A program made the position numbers and the translations under genes. From Ostrinia nubilalis (Eukaryota; Arthropoda; Insecta; Lepidoptera; Crambidae), in NCBI RefSeq assembly GCF_963855985.1, contig NC_087119.1, forward strand, positions 4,008,001-4,072,000: 64,000 bases of DNA, written 5' to 3'. Shown here piece after piece: positions 33,800-46,675 of this stretch; position 1 is the stretch's first letter, and the number at the start of each line of letters is the position of its first letter. The notes under the pieces are model-generated. The model ran no database searches and had not been told where the DNA came from. It was given only the letters and a program-made list of their open reading frames with translations.

Positions 33800-33990
33800 T
33801 TAAAAGTTGAGTTGAGCGGGAGTCGTAGTCGGAAAACTTGTTTATTGTTCTTATATCATAATAAATATCGGTGAGCTTTGAGATTCAACAAGTGCATGCA
33901 GGGCCTCCGGCCGCCGCTGCACCGCGGCGGTCGCCAGTCTCAGCCAGGACGTGCGGTCGCTCGCACGCTCCCGCCCGCGCTAACCATTCC
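33798..33990 (+). promoter_or_regulatory. Candidate alternative first exon with consensus donor
   Basis: A TTTAAAAG box (33,799-33,806), a purine-rich leader and an ATG at 33,896 are followed by a GC-rich stretch ending in TTCC|GTAAGTGAC at 33,990. From the ATG the frame stays open to the donor (31 codons plus two bases: MQGLRPPLHRGGRQ...). Neither a signal peptide nor a domain is present, so the segment could equally be a 5' untranslated exon. The composition changes abruptly from AT-rich to GC-rich and back. It may be an alternative start of the surrounding perlecan gene or of an unrelated gene to the right. This is inference from sequence signals only. Confidence 0.4.
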
Positions 33991-35602
33991 GTAAGTGACA
34001 ACTCACACTGCTCACCGGTAATAAGTGCCGATCCTGCCCCAACTTTTTCCCACTTCTACTCGACTTAAATTAGTTTTAAACTTAAAATTGGCAACATTCG
34101 TATCGGTCTGCGGATTCGAAACTATGGGCCACAGGATTTACTTAGGAAAGTTTACCTGAAAGTTTTGAAATGCAACATTTTTCGACATTGTAATTAATGT
34201 TTCGCGCGATGGTTTTGCACGTTTTAAATGAGTCTTATCGTTATCAACGCAAACACTAGAAAGATGAATTGATAGCGTTTATACGGAAGAAAACAGATTT
34301 TCGTAGTAGTTTTCGTAGTGTTAAACTTTTATTCACAAGCGTCTCGATGGAAGGTCGAACATTTTTCCGTTATTGTCCTGAAAATTACGTTACTAGTTTT
34401 GTAATATGGTAAGTGGATACTATTCTCGATGCTGGATAGGGTTGTATGAAACTTTTTTATTTCTTACTTCATGAAGTTTGAATATATTGGTTCATTTAGA
34501 ATTTAAATTCGATTCGAAATGTATGCTTGTACATGTCATATTGTTTAGAACTTTTTTGATTTGAATTGAATTCTAGAATGCGAATTGATGACCGCTTTAG
34601 ATAGTTAAGTAAGTCTGATTTCATATTTAATATTGTTTGGACGCAATAGCATTTAAGGAAGTTTTTGCCTTGACAAGTTAACATCCAACTATTACGAACT
34701 GTGGTGAAAAACCGCGCGCTGCAGTTACGGTTTGCGTGATCATATTCAAAACATACATATATCATCTTTACTTCTTTCCCCATATCAAATGACAAGGAGA
34801 CATGTATCATTTAAATTGTCTGACAGTTTCAGTTCATAATTATTATTGCGAATAAATGATAAGTTACTTTGCTTGGCAACAAGGAAGTGTCCTGAGTAGA
34901 GTTAAATTTCAAGTGGAATTCTGATATTTTAACAGAAGCATAAATAACTTTTATTTTGAAACTTATTTGTGTGTGATATAAGTAATTCAACTACTGAATT
35001 TTAAACCTTATGTGACCAGATGTGAGATTTAAAATTTAATACTATTTTGGGCAATAAGATAAATCAATGGATTGTGAATATGACGACGCGACGTATAATT
35101 AAAAGTCAAATTAGCACAAAAATCTGTCATAATTGCAATAAAATAATTATAACATAATTGCATTGCACGCGGTAGTTTTGTGCGAAAGCTTAAGCCGCAT
35201 ATCTCTTCTTTCTTTAACTAAAAATATCTATTCTAACGATATTCTGATAAACCCTTGTTCAGATGGGATAGGAGCTTTACAAGGAGTGCTTGTGACTGGC
35301 TTAATTTGTTGCACGTTCCGCGATTACGTCGGCCTGGACCAATTTATAGGGAGCTTGGTACTCCAAACAAGCTTTAGGGACATAGCAAACATGCTAGTTT
35401 ATAGATGCAGCGATAGACTGAAGTGTCACACGCCTAAAAAAACCTATAGCAGTTAGTCGATTTCCGAAAGATGCATTCGCAAAATTTGACGCAGCAGCGC
35501 TTGATGGAATCGCCATAACGAATGACTCCGACAAAACGGTCGCACGAGGAAATTGAAAAGACTAGTAAAGTAGGATGTCTGCTAAGGCCCTTAGATTGGG
35601 CA
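33991..35602. other. Intron stretch, no gene supported
   Basis: Two longer frames exist: minus 34,496-34,810 (104 codons) and plus 35,163-35,456 (97 codons). Neither shows a domain, signal peptide or splice support. A frame of this size is expected now and then by chance in 64 kb. Confidence 0.35.
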
Positions 35603-35800
35603 TAGGGTTGCCAGATGGTCATGATTTGGCGGAATTCTCCTGAATTCTTGTGTGTCCTTCCGACTCCCGACAACTTAGAAAATCTCCCGAACGAACTTAA
35701 TTTTAGTGATTACACCCTCTCTACCAACCAAAGTGCCAAAATCTCGACAAACTGTTCTTTACTCCTGAAGTCCTGACAATAGGGTCATCTGGCAACCCTA
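35603..35800. mobile_element. TIR element with TAGGGTTGCCAGATG ends, 198 bp
   Basis: Perfect 15-base inverted repeats TAGGGTTGCCAGATG (35,603-35,617) and CATCTGGCAACCCTA (35,786-35,800) bound a short AT/GC-mixed core. No clear target duplication is visible and there is no coding capacity. Confidence 0.6.
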
Positions 35801-38800
35801 CCCGGGCACAATCGGGGATGTGTGCGGTGAGCAAACGGAGAGCTCAATTCGAGCGGCTAGTGTGGCTGCGCGCACGCCGATCTGTAACGGTACCGTAGGT
35901 TCGGGTTAACAACCCTCTTCAACATTATGTACCTTAACGTCAAATTTGATTTTCGAAACGTTAGACGGTTTTTGGAAAAGCGTGAGTGTTATGACTGGAA
36001 TAGATTTGCATCGATTTTGATGCCTCCTGATGCAGTGACAGTAAAATTGGCATAATTTATGATAGTTTCATATCCTACAGGATAATCTCAGTCATGACAT
36101 AAAATATGATCCATTACCTATAATAATTGAGCCTTAAATCACCCTGTGACATAAATGTGTCAGTGAAAATTAAGTCGCATGTCATACCAATTTCATCTGA
36201 ATGGACAGCCATATTTAGAAGCATTGCGTTACATTATAGTTAACAAAGAGCGTAATCCACTGACACGATTCGAGTACTATCGTATACGAACTTTTTAATC
36301 TTTAGATGATTGCCACAGATAATAAATCATAAATCAAAGTCATGTGGGCGACATGCGCCTGACCTCACTGTAAGAGCGGTCCACACATCCGATTAATATA
36401 ACTTCAATCTCATAAAAGCAAAAATGTTATCCGAAATCAAGAAATGGTTGCAATAACTAGGTACACAAATTTTGAGATTTTGCATGAAAAATATACAATA
36501 CTATTTTTAAGCCTTTACAACAATTTTCTGAAAAATATTATGATATAACCTAAGCATTTTAAAACCACATTATTGTCTTTCTTATGTAATCAGGTTCTAC
36601 AGGAATTATACCGCTCTTGATGCGCTAAATGTGCTATTTTGCAAAAAAATAATTTCTAATTTTACAATTTGGCATCAAACAAATTAAGACGGACACATTC
36701 AAGTTCTGTAGGTAACCCAACATATAATATGACGATTATTAGAATACCTAGTTAATAATAACGGGCGTAAAGATTAGCAATATTTTAAAATGCAAATTAA
36801 TTGACGATTTATAATAATTTACTTCTTAATCGAAAACAGCTTTGATAGTAATGCTATCAAAGCTAAAAACGTGTTTAAATTTCAAAATAGCATACCATAG
36901 TCGTACAATATACAATATTTATTAAACTCGCTTACTTTTCTTAGTTCAATTTACGATAAATAAATACACATAATAATAACTATTAGACTGTCTAATCTGT
37001 CTCTCACATCTCTTTGACAAGTATTTTTCTCCCTTAATACATATAAACATCGCATAATTTTTCCCAACATTATCTAACTCAAGTAAGTTCTTTGCTTGCT
37101 TTCGTTTCAATAACAAAACAACAAAAACTAACTATCCTTTTGAAGTCACAACTCTGTTATAAGTGTGCGAAAACATCAAACAAATACCTACTTGTTTTTT
37201 TACAAGGTGCCTGCAAATTGCTGAAAATAAATTCATTGGAGAATTTTTCTTAACCACTAGAACTTGGAACATATTAATGGTAACTATACAATTAGATCAG
37301 TTTCCAGACGATGTTTTCAATGTATCAATAAATATGTATAATAATCTAAACCAGATATTAAATCTGTTCAAGCCTGGTTGACTCTCAGCAGCTTTTATGC
37401 CTCCTATTTTTATCACGGTTCTGATTAAAAATCCATACTCGAGTTTTAATATAATTCGAATACTGAAAAATTTACCCCGTCTGATGAAATAATACTATTT
37501 ATAACGCGAAGTAAGTAGTTTCTTTTATAATAACATTATTTTAGTGGGAAACACGAGTGTGGTTTAAGCATGTATCCACTTTTCTCATCTAACTCCGACA
37601 AAGACAGTTTACTTAACACAAAACGTCGTCTCGGCAAAGCCACTAACTGTTATTTTGTTGTCGCCCACATTTAAATATGCTTTGATGTGTGAACGAGCTG
37701 TTTGTAATAGATGCCTTAGCAATACGATATACGGTGTAAACCTTGCCAGGGAGACATTGATAATAGCATTTCTTGGGCGTGTTCTGTTTCTATTAATTCG
37801 CGGTTAGATGAATACGGTTGTTGTTCTTTATTTTGTATGAAATGGCATTAAAATGAGGATCATTGTCTGGGACTGGGTCCCTTGGAAATAGGAACTAGTT
37901 TGATGCATTCGATTTTAAAAACGTCGCTGCTGCAAGGTTTGCTACATTTTGCCACAACAATAATTTCATTAAGAAGTAGCTTGACTATTTATATCATACA
38001 ATATAGTTTTATGGGGGTGATGGTCAAACTAAAGTTATGATATATCAAATACGTAATTTAACATGAACCTAAATATTCGTCGTGTCACCTATTGACCGTG
38101 TGACAAGCAAATTCACCAGCAAATAAAAATGTCACTTAGCTATTCCACTGGTATCTTATACTATATTGAACAATAGTAGTAATTATTGATATATCCATTT
38201 TGTTTTCAAGTTCCCTGTGACATATATCGTTATCGGTTGATAAGGTGGCCCTACGGCCCTTACAGTTTGATAAATAAGTTAACGGGTCACGATGTATTGT
38301 ATAAATAACGTTATCAACTCATTGACATGGTAAACTATGCCTCTTAAGGTATAATACTACGTTCTGTTGGGACCGCAAAATATTAGTAACTGGCAATAAT
38401 AAATAATTTTGAAGGGTAATTTGTTATAAGCCAGCTACACAGTCACGATTTCAAACCCACAATAAACTATAGTTTACAATAGAACGGAAAATGTATAACC
38501 CTAAGCCATAGACCAATTAGGAACGGGCTTAACCGTCCAAAAGACCAGTGTCTCTAGGTTTTGAAATGTTTATTAAATAATATCAAAATTACTGTAGTAC
38601 TATACATCTCTGGAAGTATATTGCCTGTCGAATCAAATTCTGCCATGTATTTTAATTTCAGTGCAACTTTCTTCCCTAAACATTTTGTAGGGTCCGCTGT
38701 AGATGACAAAATTATTGTTCTGATGAGGCTTGCCTAGTTAACGGAATGGACAAAGTTAGTTTGGGCCAGCATTTAAAACTGCCACTGTCCCAAATTAGGG

Positions 38801-39614
38801 CAGGCTCGGATGCGTGCACTGTGACTGACGATGATGACCGTAGGTAACGTGTAGGTATCATAACCTGGGTATTCAAAGTAGTTCACATTTTGTTTATTTA
38901 TTTATTTTTCTTTTTGTTGTAAAACCAACACAATATGAGTGGTAACCTAAGAGTTTCATTAATTTCATTCCGTGTCATTTGTCGTTTTTTTTTTAAAATT
39001 TTATACAAGAGTCTTCTACTTCATTAATTAAAATATTTTCCTATGGAATGAAACACATTTGAGAATAGTTCTTTAATTTTCCAACGAGGTTTAGTGATAT
39101 ACTCGTAAATATTCCGAACAGCTCTCTTTACAGCACCTGCATCAAAGCACAGTATTTTTATGTCAATACTAATCATCCAATTCCATTTGGTGTTCGCTCG
39201 ATTGAGTAACGAATATGCAGCCTTTTCACAATCGAAACCCTATTTCAATCACATGTACACCTATGTATTCAATATTCTCTTGGTATGTTGAAGAACGGTG
39301 CAGGTATAAAAAATTGAATATAGTAGATAGTAGGTATCTAATTTGGTTTCAAGGAAACATACCAAGTCAGAATGTAGGTAATCTGCCGTTGACGTCTGGG
39401 CGCATTTGTACGAAGTTTTCTAAGAGTTGCCGGACTCCTTCATTGTGATCCACTTACTAACACAATTTCCTGAGACTATTTTGCAAACGTGCTTGCTCTC
39501 GCCACTTTCAATTGTTTTTCTCGCTTGGCTGGATTCTCCATGTGTTGACCATAATTGCTTGTTATTAGAGAGAATGCAAAATACCGTACGACATTACAAA
39601 GAAAAGGTTACATT
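35801..39614. other. Intron stretch with one perfect hairpin
   Basis: Mostly unique AT-rich sequence. At 36,838-36,864 two 11-base arms AGCTTTGATAG and CTATCAAAGCT flank a 5-base loop. No gene, terminator role or repeat family can be assigned. Confidence 0.4.
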
Positions 39615-39615
39615 T

Positions 39616-40394
39616 TCAACCGACTTCAAAAAAGGAGGAGGTTCTCAATTCGACCCGTGTTTTTTTTTTTTTTTTTTTCTATGTTTGTTACGCGATAACT
39701 CCGCCAATTATGAACCGATTTGAACAACTCTTTTTTCGGCGTATAGGTAATACCTCAAGGGTGGTCCCATTTAAATTTAATAATAAAAAAAACAACCCCC
39801 AAGGGTGGAAAATTGGGGATGAACTTTTTTATACGCAATATCTCCGCCGATTATAAACCAATTTGAACGATTATTTTTTTGTTGAATAGGTATTATCAAA
39901 AGGGTGGTTTCATGCGAATTTGAAGAAAATATTTCACCCCCAAGGGTGGAAAATTGGGGATGAACTTTTTTATACGCAATATCTCCGCCGATTATGAACC
40001 AATTTTTTTTGGTCTCAGTGTACTGCCTAGCTTCAGTGGTAACATCAAGGTAATAATTAGTTAACTAAAAAGCAAGAAATAAGTAAAATTTTATAAAAAA
40101 AAATAAAACCGACTCCAAAAAACCTACACTAAAACGTAGAAAAATAATTACTAATTACCTACTTATTTATTAGGACGAATTATTAATATTTATGTAGGTA
40201 TACCATGATTGATACTTTTGGAGTCGGTGCAGGCAAACTTTACATGTTTCATAATCTTGGCACCGACTCCAGAAGTATCAATCATGGTATACCTACATAA
40301 ATATTAATAATTCGTCCTAATAAATAAGTAGGTAATTAGTAATTATTTTTCTACGTTTTAGTGTAGGTTTTTTGGAGTCGGTTTTATTTTTTTT
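39616..40394. mobile_element. AACCGACTTC repeat composite with 144-bp duplication
   Basis: The segment starts AACCGACTTCAAAAAAGG and ends GGAGTCGGTTTTA, inverted relative to each other. Inside, a unit with CCCAAGGGTGGAAAATTGGG, GATGAACTTTTTTATACGC and ATCTCCGCCGATTAT is present twice about 144 bases apart (39,796-39,872 and 39,940-40,012). The AACCGACTTCAAAAAAGGAG repeat is widespread in Lepidoptera. Its right part is the near-perfect fold-back listed separately. Confidence 0.55.
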
Positions 40395-40396
40395 TT
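40095..40396. mobile_element. Near-perfect palindromic fold-back, arms ~135 bp
   Basis: The left arm 40,095-40,230 and the right arm 40,260-40,396 are almost exact complements, differing at about one or two positions (TTTTGGAGTCGG against CCGACTCCAGAA), with a loop of only 29 bases. Arms of this identity suggest a recent origin or ongoing correction. The outer ends are AT-rich runs and no target duplication can be read. Confidence 0.7.
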
Positions 40397-40399
40397 GTT

Positions 40400-41838
40400 A
40401 AAATCATTCTCGATTCTGCGTTGTTAAAATTTTCCAAAGTAACGAATGAAATGAAATCTTATTTAAAAATATTGTTTCCATTGAATGCACAGTGAAATAT
40501 GATGCATTCTAGTATTTTACCTACAATATGTACAATAAAATTAAAACCCACTAGTTAGTGTTGATTTCTGAAGTAAAAATAGGTTAACGATATTATTTTT
40601 GCTTGTTGTAGGCAAAACTAAAAGGCCGTTATAAAATCATAGGACAGCTGGTCAATAGGAAGGTGTGGGCGCAAAATGCACTAAATTGCAACCGTTCGTT
40701 TTGCGTAGGACATTGCACGAGATAATAATGTTTATAGGCAATCCTTCTTACTGAAGGCATAGACTAAAGCTTAGTCGGCTGGAATAGTGTCAAGCGTGCG
40801 AGGTATATGACTATTCTAGATATTGTATACTAAGCATAGCTTAAAGTATGCTGATAAGAACACAGGTGTTGGCTGTAACTCGATCGGCTTACTTGTTTTG
40901 GTATCTGAATTATTTTAATGTTATTACATAACTGCCCGTACAGGGTGTAATAGGTAACGTTCACAAAAAATATCAGCGAGTTCAGATCGTTTTTCTGTAG
41001 TGGAGATCAAATTGACGTTCCTTTTTTGGGGTAAGGTGTGTTCTCACATTATTTTTATTTAATTTACTTTGCTTTAGAAAACCAAAAAATATATATGATC
41101 TGATTTACTGAGAATTTATAAGATTGGGAAAAATACAAGAATAATCAAGACCTAATAATCAATAAAGACTATTTTTGCTTGCACCCCCAAAATCACTCCA
41201 CACAAGTTCAGATGCCAGTATATTCCTAAGTGAGATTCCGTTTCCTATCGGTTCTCAGGTGTCAGCACCCAAGGAGACAGGCGTTAAACTTTGTGAAACC
41301 TGTTCTCCAAGAATGCCCATCATCCCTTTGAACGGACACATGTAATTTAAATAGCCCGTGCAAAATTCTCAAATTCTTAAAGAATTAAGGGTAATTGAGA
41401 TAACTTTACCTCGGCCAGACTTTTCCACATGTTCTTGTTAAAGTCTAGCTATAATTAGTTTTGGATAAGTGTTAAAAATCCTTTCTATTACTGTGTGATA
41501 GGAAATCGATTTAGCGAGACATTGGTTGGACTTCAATCGTAATATAAGGTTTTCTTCGTAACGTTCATAATAAGAAAAAATCTGTACCTAAGTGGAGTTG
41601 TAATAGAAAGTAATAAGTTCTCAAGCATAGCAATTGTAACGTACGTAACATATCGTGAACACGAATCGAGTTAGTCCTTCAACTTGGTCTTACGCTGTTT
41701 ATAAGCAATTAACGTTTTGAGACATTCGTAGAGTTTCCAAGTTTTCTGACGTCTTGCGCCAACGTATGTAATAGTTTGCACAAACTTAGCTTTTCCTATG
41801 TGCTTGTATACTTTATTAAATTGAATTGAAGAGGTGTG
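40400..41838. other. Intron stretch, no gene
   Basis: AT-rich sequence. A single GTACAGGGTGTAATAGGTAA end at 40,938 matches the TACAGGGTG family without a partner nearby. A small imperfect hairpin (GGAGACAGG / CCTGTTCTCC) lies at about 41,274-41,312. Confidence 0.4.
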
Positions 41839-41839
41839 T

Positions 41840-42180
41840 GCATTTCATTATTCTAAAAATCTGTTGCACTACACTGTTGCGTACGGCGCACGCACAGTCG
41901 AGTACCTACTGCCCCGGATTATAAATAGCATGCCACCCGAATTTGTGAAAGAAATCACTGTTAAAAATATTAAATATAAGCTGAAGGACTATTTCCTTAA
42001 GCTAATGTAACAATATCAAAATAATTTTATGCTGTATTATGTAATTGTGAATGTACCCACTGCAAACTCGTTAGCTTTACATCAAACCCTAGTGGTTTTT
42101 AAAGCTATCTAAATATAATTGTCTCGATGTAACTGTCTTTAAGTTGTTAAATAAATAAAAAATAGTTTAACTCAAGTTCA
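41840..42180 (+). mobile_element. LINE polymerase C-terminus and 3' tail
   Basis: From about 41,840 to the TAA at 42,008-42,010 the plus strand reads HYSKNLLHYTVAYGARTVEY then LLPRIINSMPPEFVKEITVK and YKLKDYFLKLM. The 'RT..Y..P+..N.(L/M)P.......' pattern followed by a short Lys-rich helix and stop is the usual end of jockey/CR1-like LINE polymerases. The following 170 bases end in AATAAATAAAAAAT. The upstream part of the element is missing. Confidence 0.55.
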
Positions 42181-45100
42181 ATTCAATTAAGGGCTACCAC
42201 CTATCTTTTTGTTATTTTTGACTTTGTAAGTGCTAAAATATGGGTAAAATTTAATAATGATTGATTTGATTTTATTGAATTATGTAAAGGAAAGACTTTT
42301 ACGTAAAAAAATTATTTTTACCACATACCGGTGACCCTAAAATTGTTTCGCCCTTAAATAAATGTAGAGTCAACCATGTTTTAATGATATTTGAAGTTAT
42401 TTTTTGGCAATATGGCAATTCATTTCAAACATAATAGAAATAAACATATCGTGTATCAAACAAAGTTACCCTATAAGGTCGGTTTGCTTGTTTGCGGAAC
42501 CATCACATTTTTAGTTTACGATTACTGTCGTGCTTTCTTTATAGAACAGTATCCAAATATTTCACCGTTGGGGCTGCGTAAAAACGTTCTGTTATCGTGC
42601 CTTGATCGTTGTTAGCGGAAAATATTATTATCATTAAGCGTAATTGAAGAGTTTCTGGCCCACGAAGGTCGATCGGCAGCGAGTTAGCACGCCAAAAAGA
42701 CAAAATGCTGGGGGCTTCCGTGCCGATGCACAGATTTGCATAAAGAGCAACTGTTTAACGATACTTCTGGAATGGCGCAAGTTGGGAACTTTGACTAGTT
42801 GTTCTAGTCCATACGATGTGTTACGCGGGAAAGTTTTACCTTTATATTTTAGAATGATTTCTTAATTTTTATTTTTTTTTTCTGGTGAAACTTCTAGTTG
42901 GAACTAGATTCTAAATGATCATAGTGACGAAATATGGAAAATTATTAACACAAAGAAAAAAATAAACGTTATAATGTCGAAAAGGGTATAGGAAAAGCTA
43001 AGAATATAAATTGTCAAAATTTCTCGTACAGCTACCTAAGACACATTATTAAATCTCATGTGATTTTTGTTTTGATTAATGTCTAAAGCTAACCATCAGA
43101 CACAGGATATGAAGTTGGGATAAGTTCTCGGCCCACGAGCTCAGATTTACCTATAGTTCTTCCACTAGGCAGGAAATAACATTAAAACATGTACAACGCT
43201 TTGTTGCACTACGATAAAGTTGTGGATCGTGTAACACTTCCCAAAAAAACTAGAAATCCAAATTTTAATTGATTTACTGACCTAGCTTGACGTAGCTGGA
43301 GGGACTAACGCGATTTTTGCTGTTTTGTTTTTCTAGGTAGTGAAGCTCTACATATTATGGCAAACGCAAACGAGCCTTTTTGTAACAAAATCTTTGCTAA
43401 TATTATAACATATTGTTCTTCTTTAGGCACTTTATTAAGATAATATTTTTATGTTTAAATATAAAACATATATCATGTGCATATAAAATTCACGTAGTAA
43501 GTAAGTAACAAGCATGATCAATTATATTTAAGAAGAAAATGACGTGGTTTTTCGTTGTTTTTATTTTTATTATTAGTTGTTGAATATTTAATGAAGTAAC
43601 GGAAACCTAGAAACCCTTCGAAACTAGGTAACGCATGATATGGCTAACTCGGCAACAGTCCTTAACAAGCACCGAAATTCGACGTGATTCATTGTCAAAT
43701 CCTAAAGCACTAAATTGCGTCGTAGTAAGAAGTTTTAATTGCAGATTTCAACTGTCACTGTTACATACTACTTTGTAAACACTATGGTTAGTCTTTCGCA
43801 AAGATTTCATGATCTTAATAACTTACAAGAACAAGAGCTTCGTTACGAATAAACAGTGCCCTTAGCAACGTCACGTTCTCGAACTATTTTGATCAAGAGC
43901 ACTTCCCTACATCCTTTAGTTGCGTAGGTGTATGCAATTTGATGAAATCGAAGTCTATAACGAATTTAACATTGTGTAGAGGCACAGGACGCAAGCGTAA
44001 AGTGATCGGGAAACATAAAACAACCAAGAACTCAACTATACATACATTCGACGTCAAATAAATCGCATCTCCCGCGATAAGCACTTTCAAACGTATGCAT
44101 CCCCACTTCCCACCACTCGTATTGATATCATTTGAAAGCCTAGTTCTAAACTTCATTTCATTAAAGGAAAGGTTTTTATCCCAAAAATGTGTCTTTAGGA
44201 GGATCCAGTGTCTCGTCTTAAACGCTAGATCCAACTTTTATGGTTATAAAACTGTTCAATTGGGATTAATCGCTATCCATCTGTTAAAGAGGACACGTGA
44301 GATCATTATTTGGTTTTATAACCACAAAAATTGGTCCCAGAGGTGAGCCCCAAGTGAAGCCTTTTTTCAAGTCACATTTATGTGGGTGGGTATTTATAAA
44401 AAAATGAGTTTTTCTTTATGTTTATTTATTGGGCTTTCAAATATTGGTGTTATATTTACTTGATGCCTCGATATTGTGCCTAATCAAAGTAGTAATTTTC
44501 GTAATCAAATATTTTTATACAAGTTAACTTTTGCCCCCGCTGCCGCTTATGACGTAGGTTAGATTAGACCGCGAGGTCGCAAGCACGCGAGCTCCGCCTG
44601 TCGCAAAATTAATATCAGTTTCTAAATAAGTGTCCCGCAATGAAAGTTTTTGTCAAACCGAATGTTTGTATTAAAATGCGGGTCTTCCATAATTTCCAGC
44701 AAATCGCTACTTTATTGGAATGACTCCGCGAAGTTATGGCAGCTAATTTGAAAATAACCAACCAACAATTTAAAAGTTAGTCTCTATCCGTGTCCCGGTA
44801 CTATTTATTACAAGCTAAGTGCCTATTTGGTATTCGGAAACAATTCTTGAGCAATAAAACATCTAGACTAGTCACCATGGAGCTTGTAATGAAATATGAA
44901 ATTGACTTAAAAAGAAATGCAAGCGAATTTCAATGAGTAGGAAATCACATTTTTCAATTCCGTTTCCTTTGGCGACTCAAAATATCTAACTACCCTTAAC
45001 CTTTTTATTTATTTTGTAAATAGGTACCTGAGTAAAACCAGTTTATGTTAAAACAGATGCACACCAAACGCAAAAAAGAAACAATTGCAAACGTGCAAAA

Positions 45101-45284
45101 AAGCAATTTCTGAAATTAATTTTATTCATGTTTGGAATTTTTATTTTCTGAAAGAGCAAACTGCCTATACAAACTCTTTAGCATCTTACAGCAAACATGC
45201 ACATGTCCTGGTACACTGTACAGTATTCATTGCTGGTAATTTAAGCGGAGCCACTGTTAAACGCGTCATCGTAAAATTAATTTA
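42181..45284. other. Intron stretch, no gene supported
   Basis: AT-rich. Frames at 42,391-42,615 (74 codons), minus 43,893-44,234 (113 codons) and plus 44,095-44,346 (83 codons) overlap on opposite strands or lack any domain; I read them as chance. Confidence 0.4.
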
Positions 45285-45285
45285 A

Positions 45286-46672
45286 TAGTCCAGTCAATGA
45301 ATGCTTTAACAACGGTGTAGAGAGAAATCCCTGGAACACAATTACTGACCTCGGGACTTTATTAAGACTAGTTAGGAGGTGAACATAGCAAAAGTCCCCG
45401 CCCTTAGCCCTTGAGCCGGCGGGGAGAGGGGGGTTTAAAGGTACCACTTTTCGGTTTTTCGCTTAATTCTCGGAAACTATGCGTCCTAGTGACATGACTA
45501 CTATGAACCAAAAAAAGCTTATTCAATTTGCTACAGGTGAGACAGTCAAGTTTTTCTATATCTTGTATAGTTTTCGCGGCATCTGCTCTAGAAGGTCTGT
45601 AATATTGGAAATTTTAATTTTGTCTTACATGTTCCCATTAGGAGAAAATCGACTAAATCAACATTAAGCAAACATTATAGACATGCGGAAGCATGTTAAG
45701 CCTAGTTCCAGGGAGGGGACTGCATCGTGCGTATATTTAGACGAACTAATTGGAGTCACTTTTGACTCCTCATCACTCAAAAAGCACTGTGCATTAACAC
45801 TTCAAATTAGGCTCATGTGTTGAGACTTGCAAGATAAACATCAGCTTCAAATTTCATAAATATACCTCAAACGGTTATTTAGGTATTGACGTTCAAAAAT
45901 CGACATTTAGGACACTAAAATCTATCTATCACATGTGAAATGTTAAAATTTACTGGTTTTTTATTTGTTCCTTTGTATTTACACAACTACCTATTTGGAT
46001 GCCAAATTTAAACCTTCAAGGTCATCTGGAAGTGGTTAGAATTTGGTCTTATAGGTCAGCCATGTAGATTTTTAGACGTCAATACCTAAAGAACCGTTTG
46101 AGGTATATTTATAAAATTTGATGCTGATGTTTATCTTGCAAGTCTCAACACATGAGCCAAATTTGAAGTGTTAATGCACAGTACTTTTTGAGTGATGAGG
46201 AGTCAAAAGTGGCTTTAATTGGTTCGTCTAAATATACGCACGGTGCAGTCCCCTCCCTGGAACTAGGCTTAACATGCTCCCGCATGTCTAGAATATTAGC
46301 TCAATGTTGATTTAGTCGATTTTCTTCTAATGGAAACATGTAAGACAAAAATAAAATTTCCAATATTACAGACCTTCTAGAGCAGATGCCGCGAAAACTA
46401 TACAAGATATAGAAAAACTTGACTATCTCACCTGTAGCAAATTGAATAAGCTTTTTTTGATTCATAGTAGTCATGTCACTAGGACGCATAGTTTTCGAGG
46501 ATTAAGCGAAAAACCGAAAAGTGGTACCTTTAAACCCCCCTCTCCCCGCCGGCTCAAGGGCTAAGGGCGGGGACTTTTGCTATGTTCACCTCCTAACTAG
46601 TCTAAATAAAGTCCCGAAGTCAAAAATTGTGTTCCATGGATTTCCATCTATAATGCTTTATTGACTGGACTA
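45286..46672. mobile_element. 1.39-kb palindromic element with TAA target duplication
   Basis: The left arm (45,286 to about 45,905) and right arm (about 46,063-46,672) are complements at roughly 90-95 per cent, both starting TAGTCCAGTCAAT from the outside, with a loop of about 160 bases. TAA flanks it on both sides (45,283-45,285 and 46,673-46,675), a 3-base duplication like that of Harbinger-type elements. A 62-codon frame (MRPSDMTTMNQKKLIQFATG...) is open in each arm, on + at 45,479-45,667 and on - at 46,301-46,489, with three differences (Thr/Ile, Ile/Phe, Gly/Glu). No transposase is present. Confidence 0.75.
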
Positions 46673-46675
46673 TAA

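Noticed and set aside
34496..34810. 104-codon minus-strand frame
   Set aside because: No recognisable domain and composition like its surroundings.
35163..35456. 97-codon plus-strand frame
   Set aside because: No domain or splice signals; considered chance or an unidentified old repeat.
43893..44234. 113-codon minus-strand frame
   Set aside because: No domain, no signal peptide and no splice support; a frame of this length is expected about once by chance in this much AT-rich sequence.
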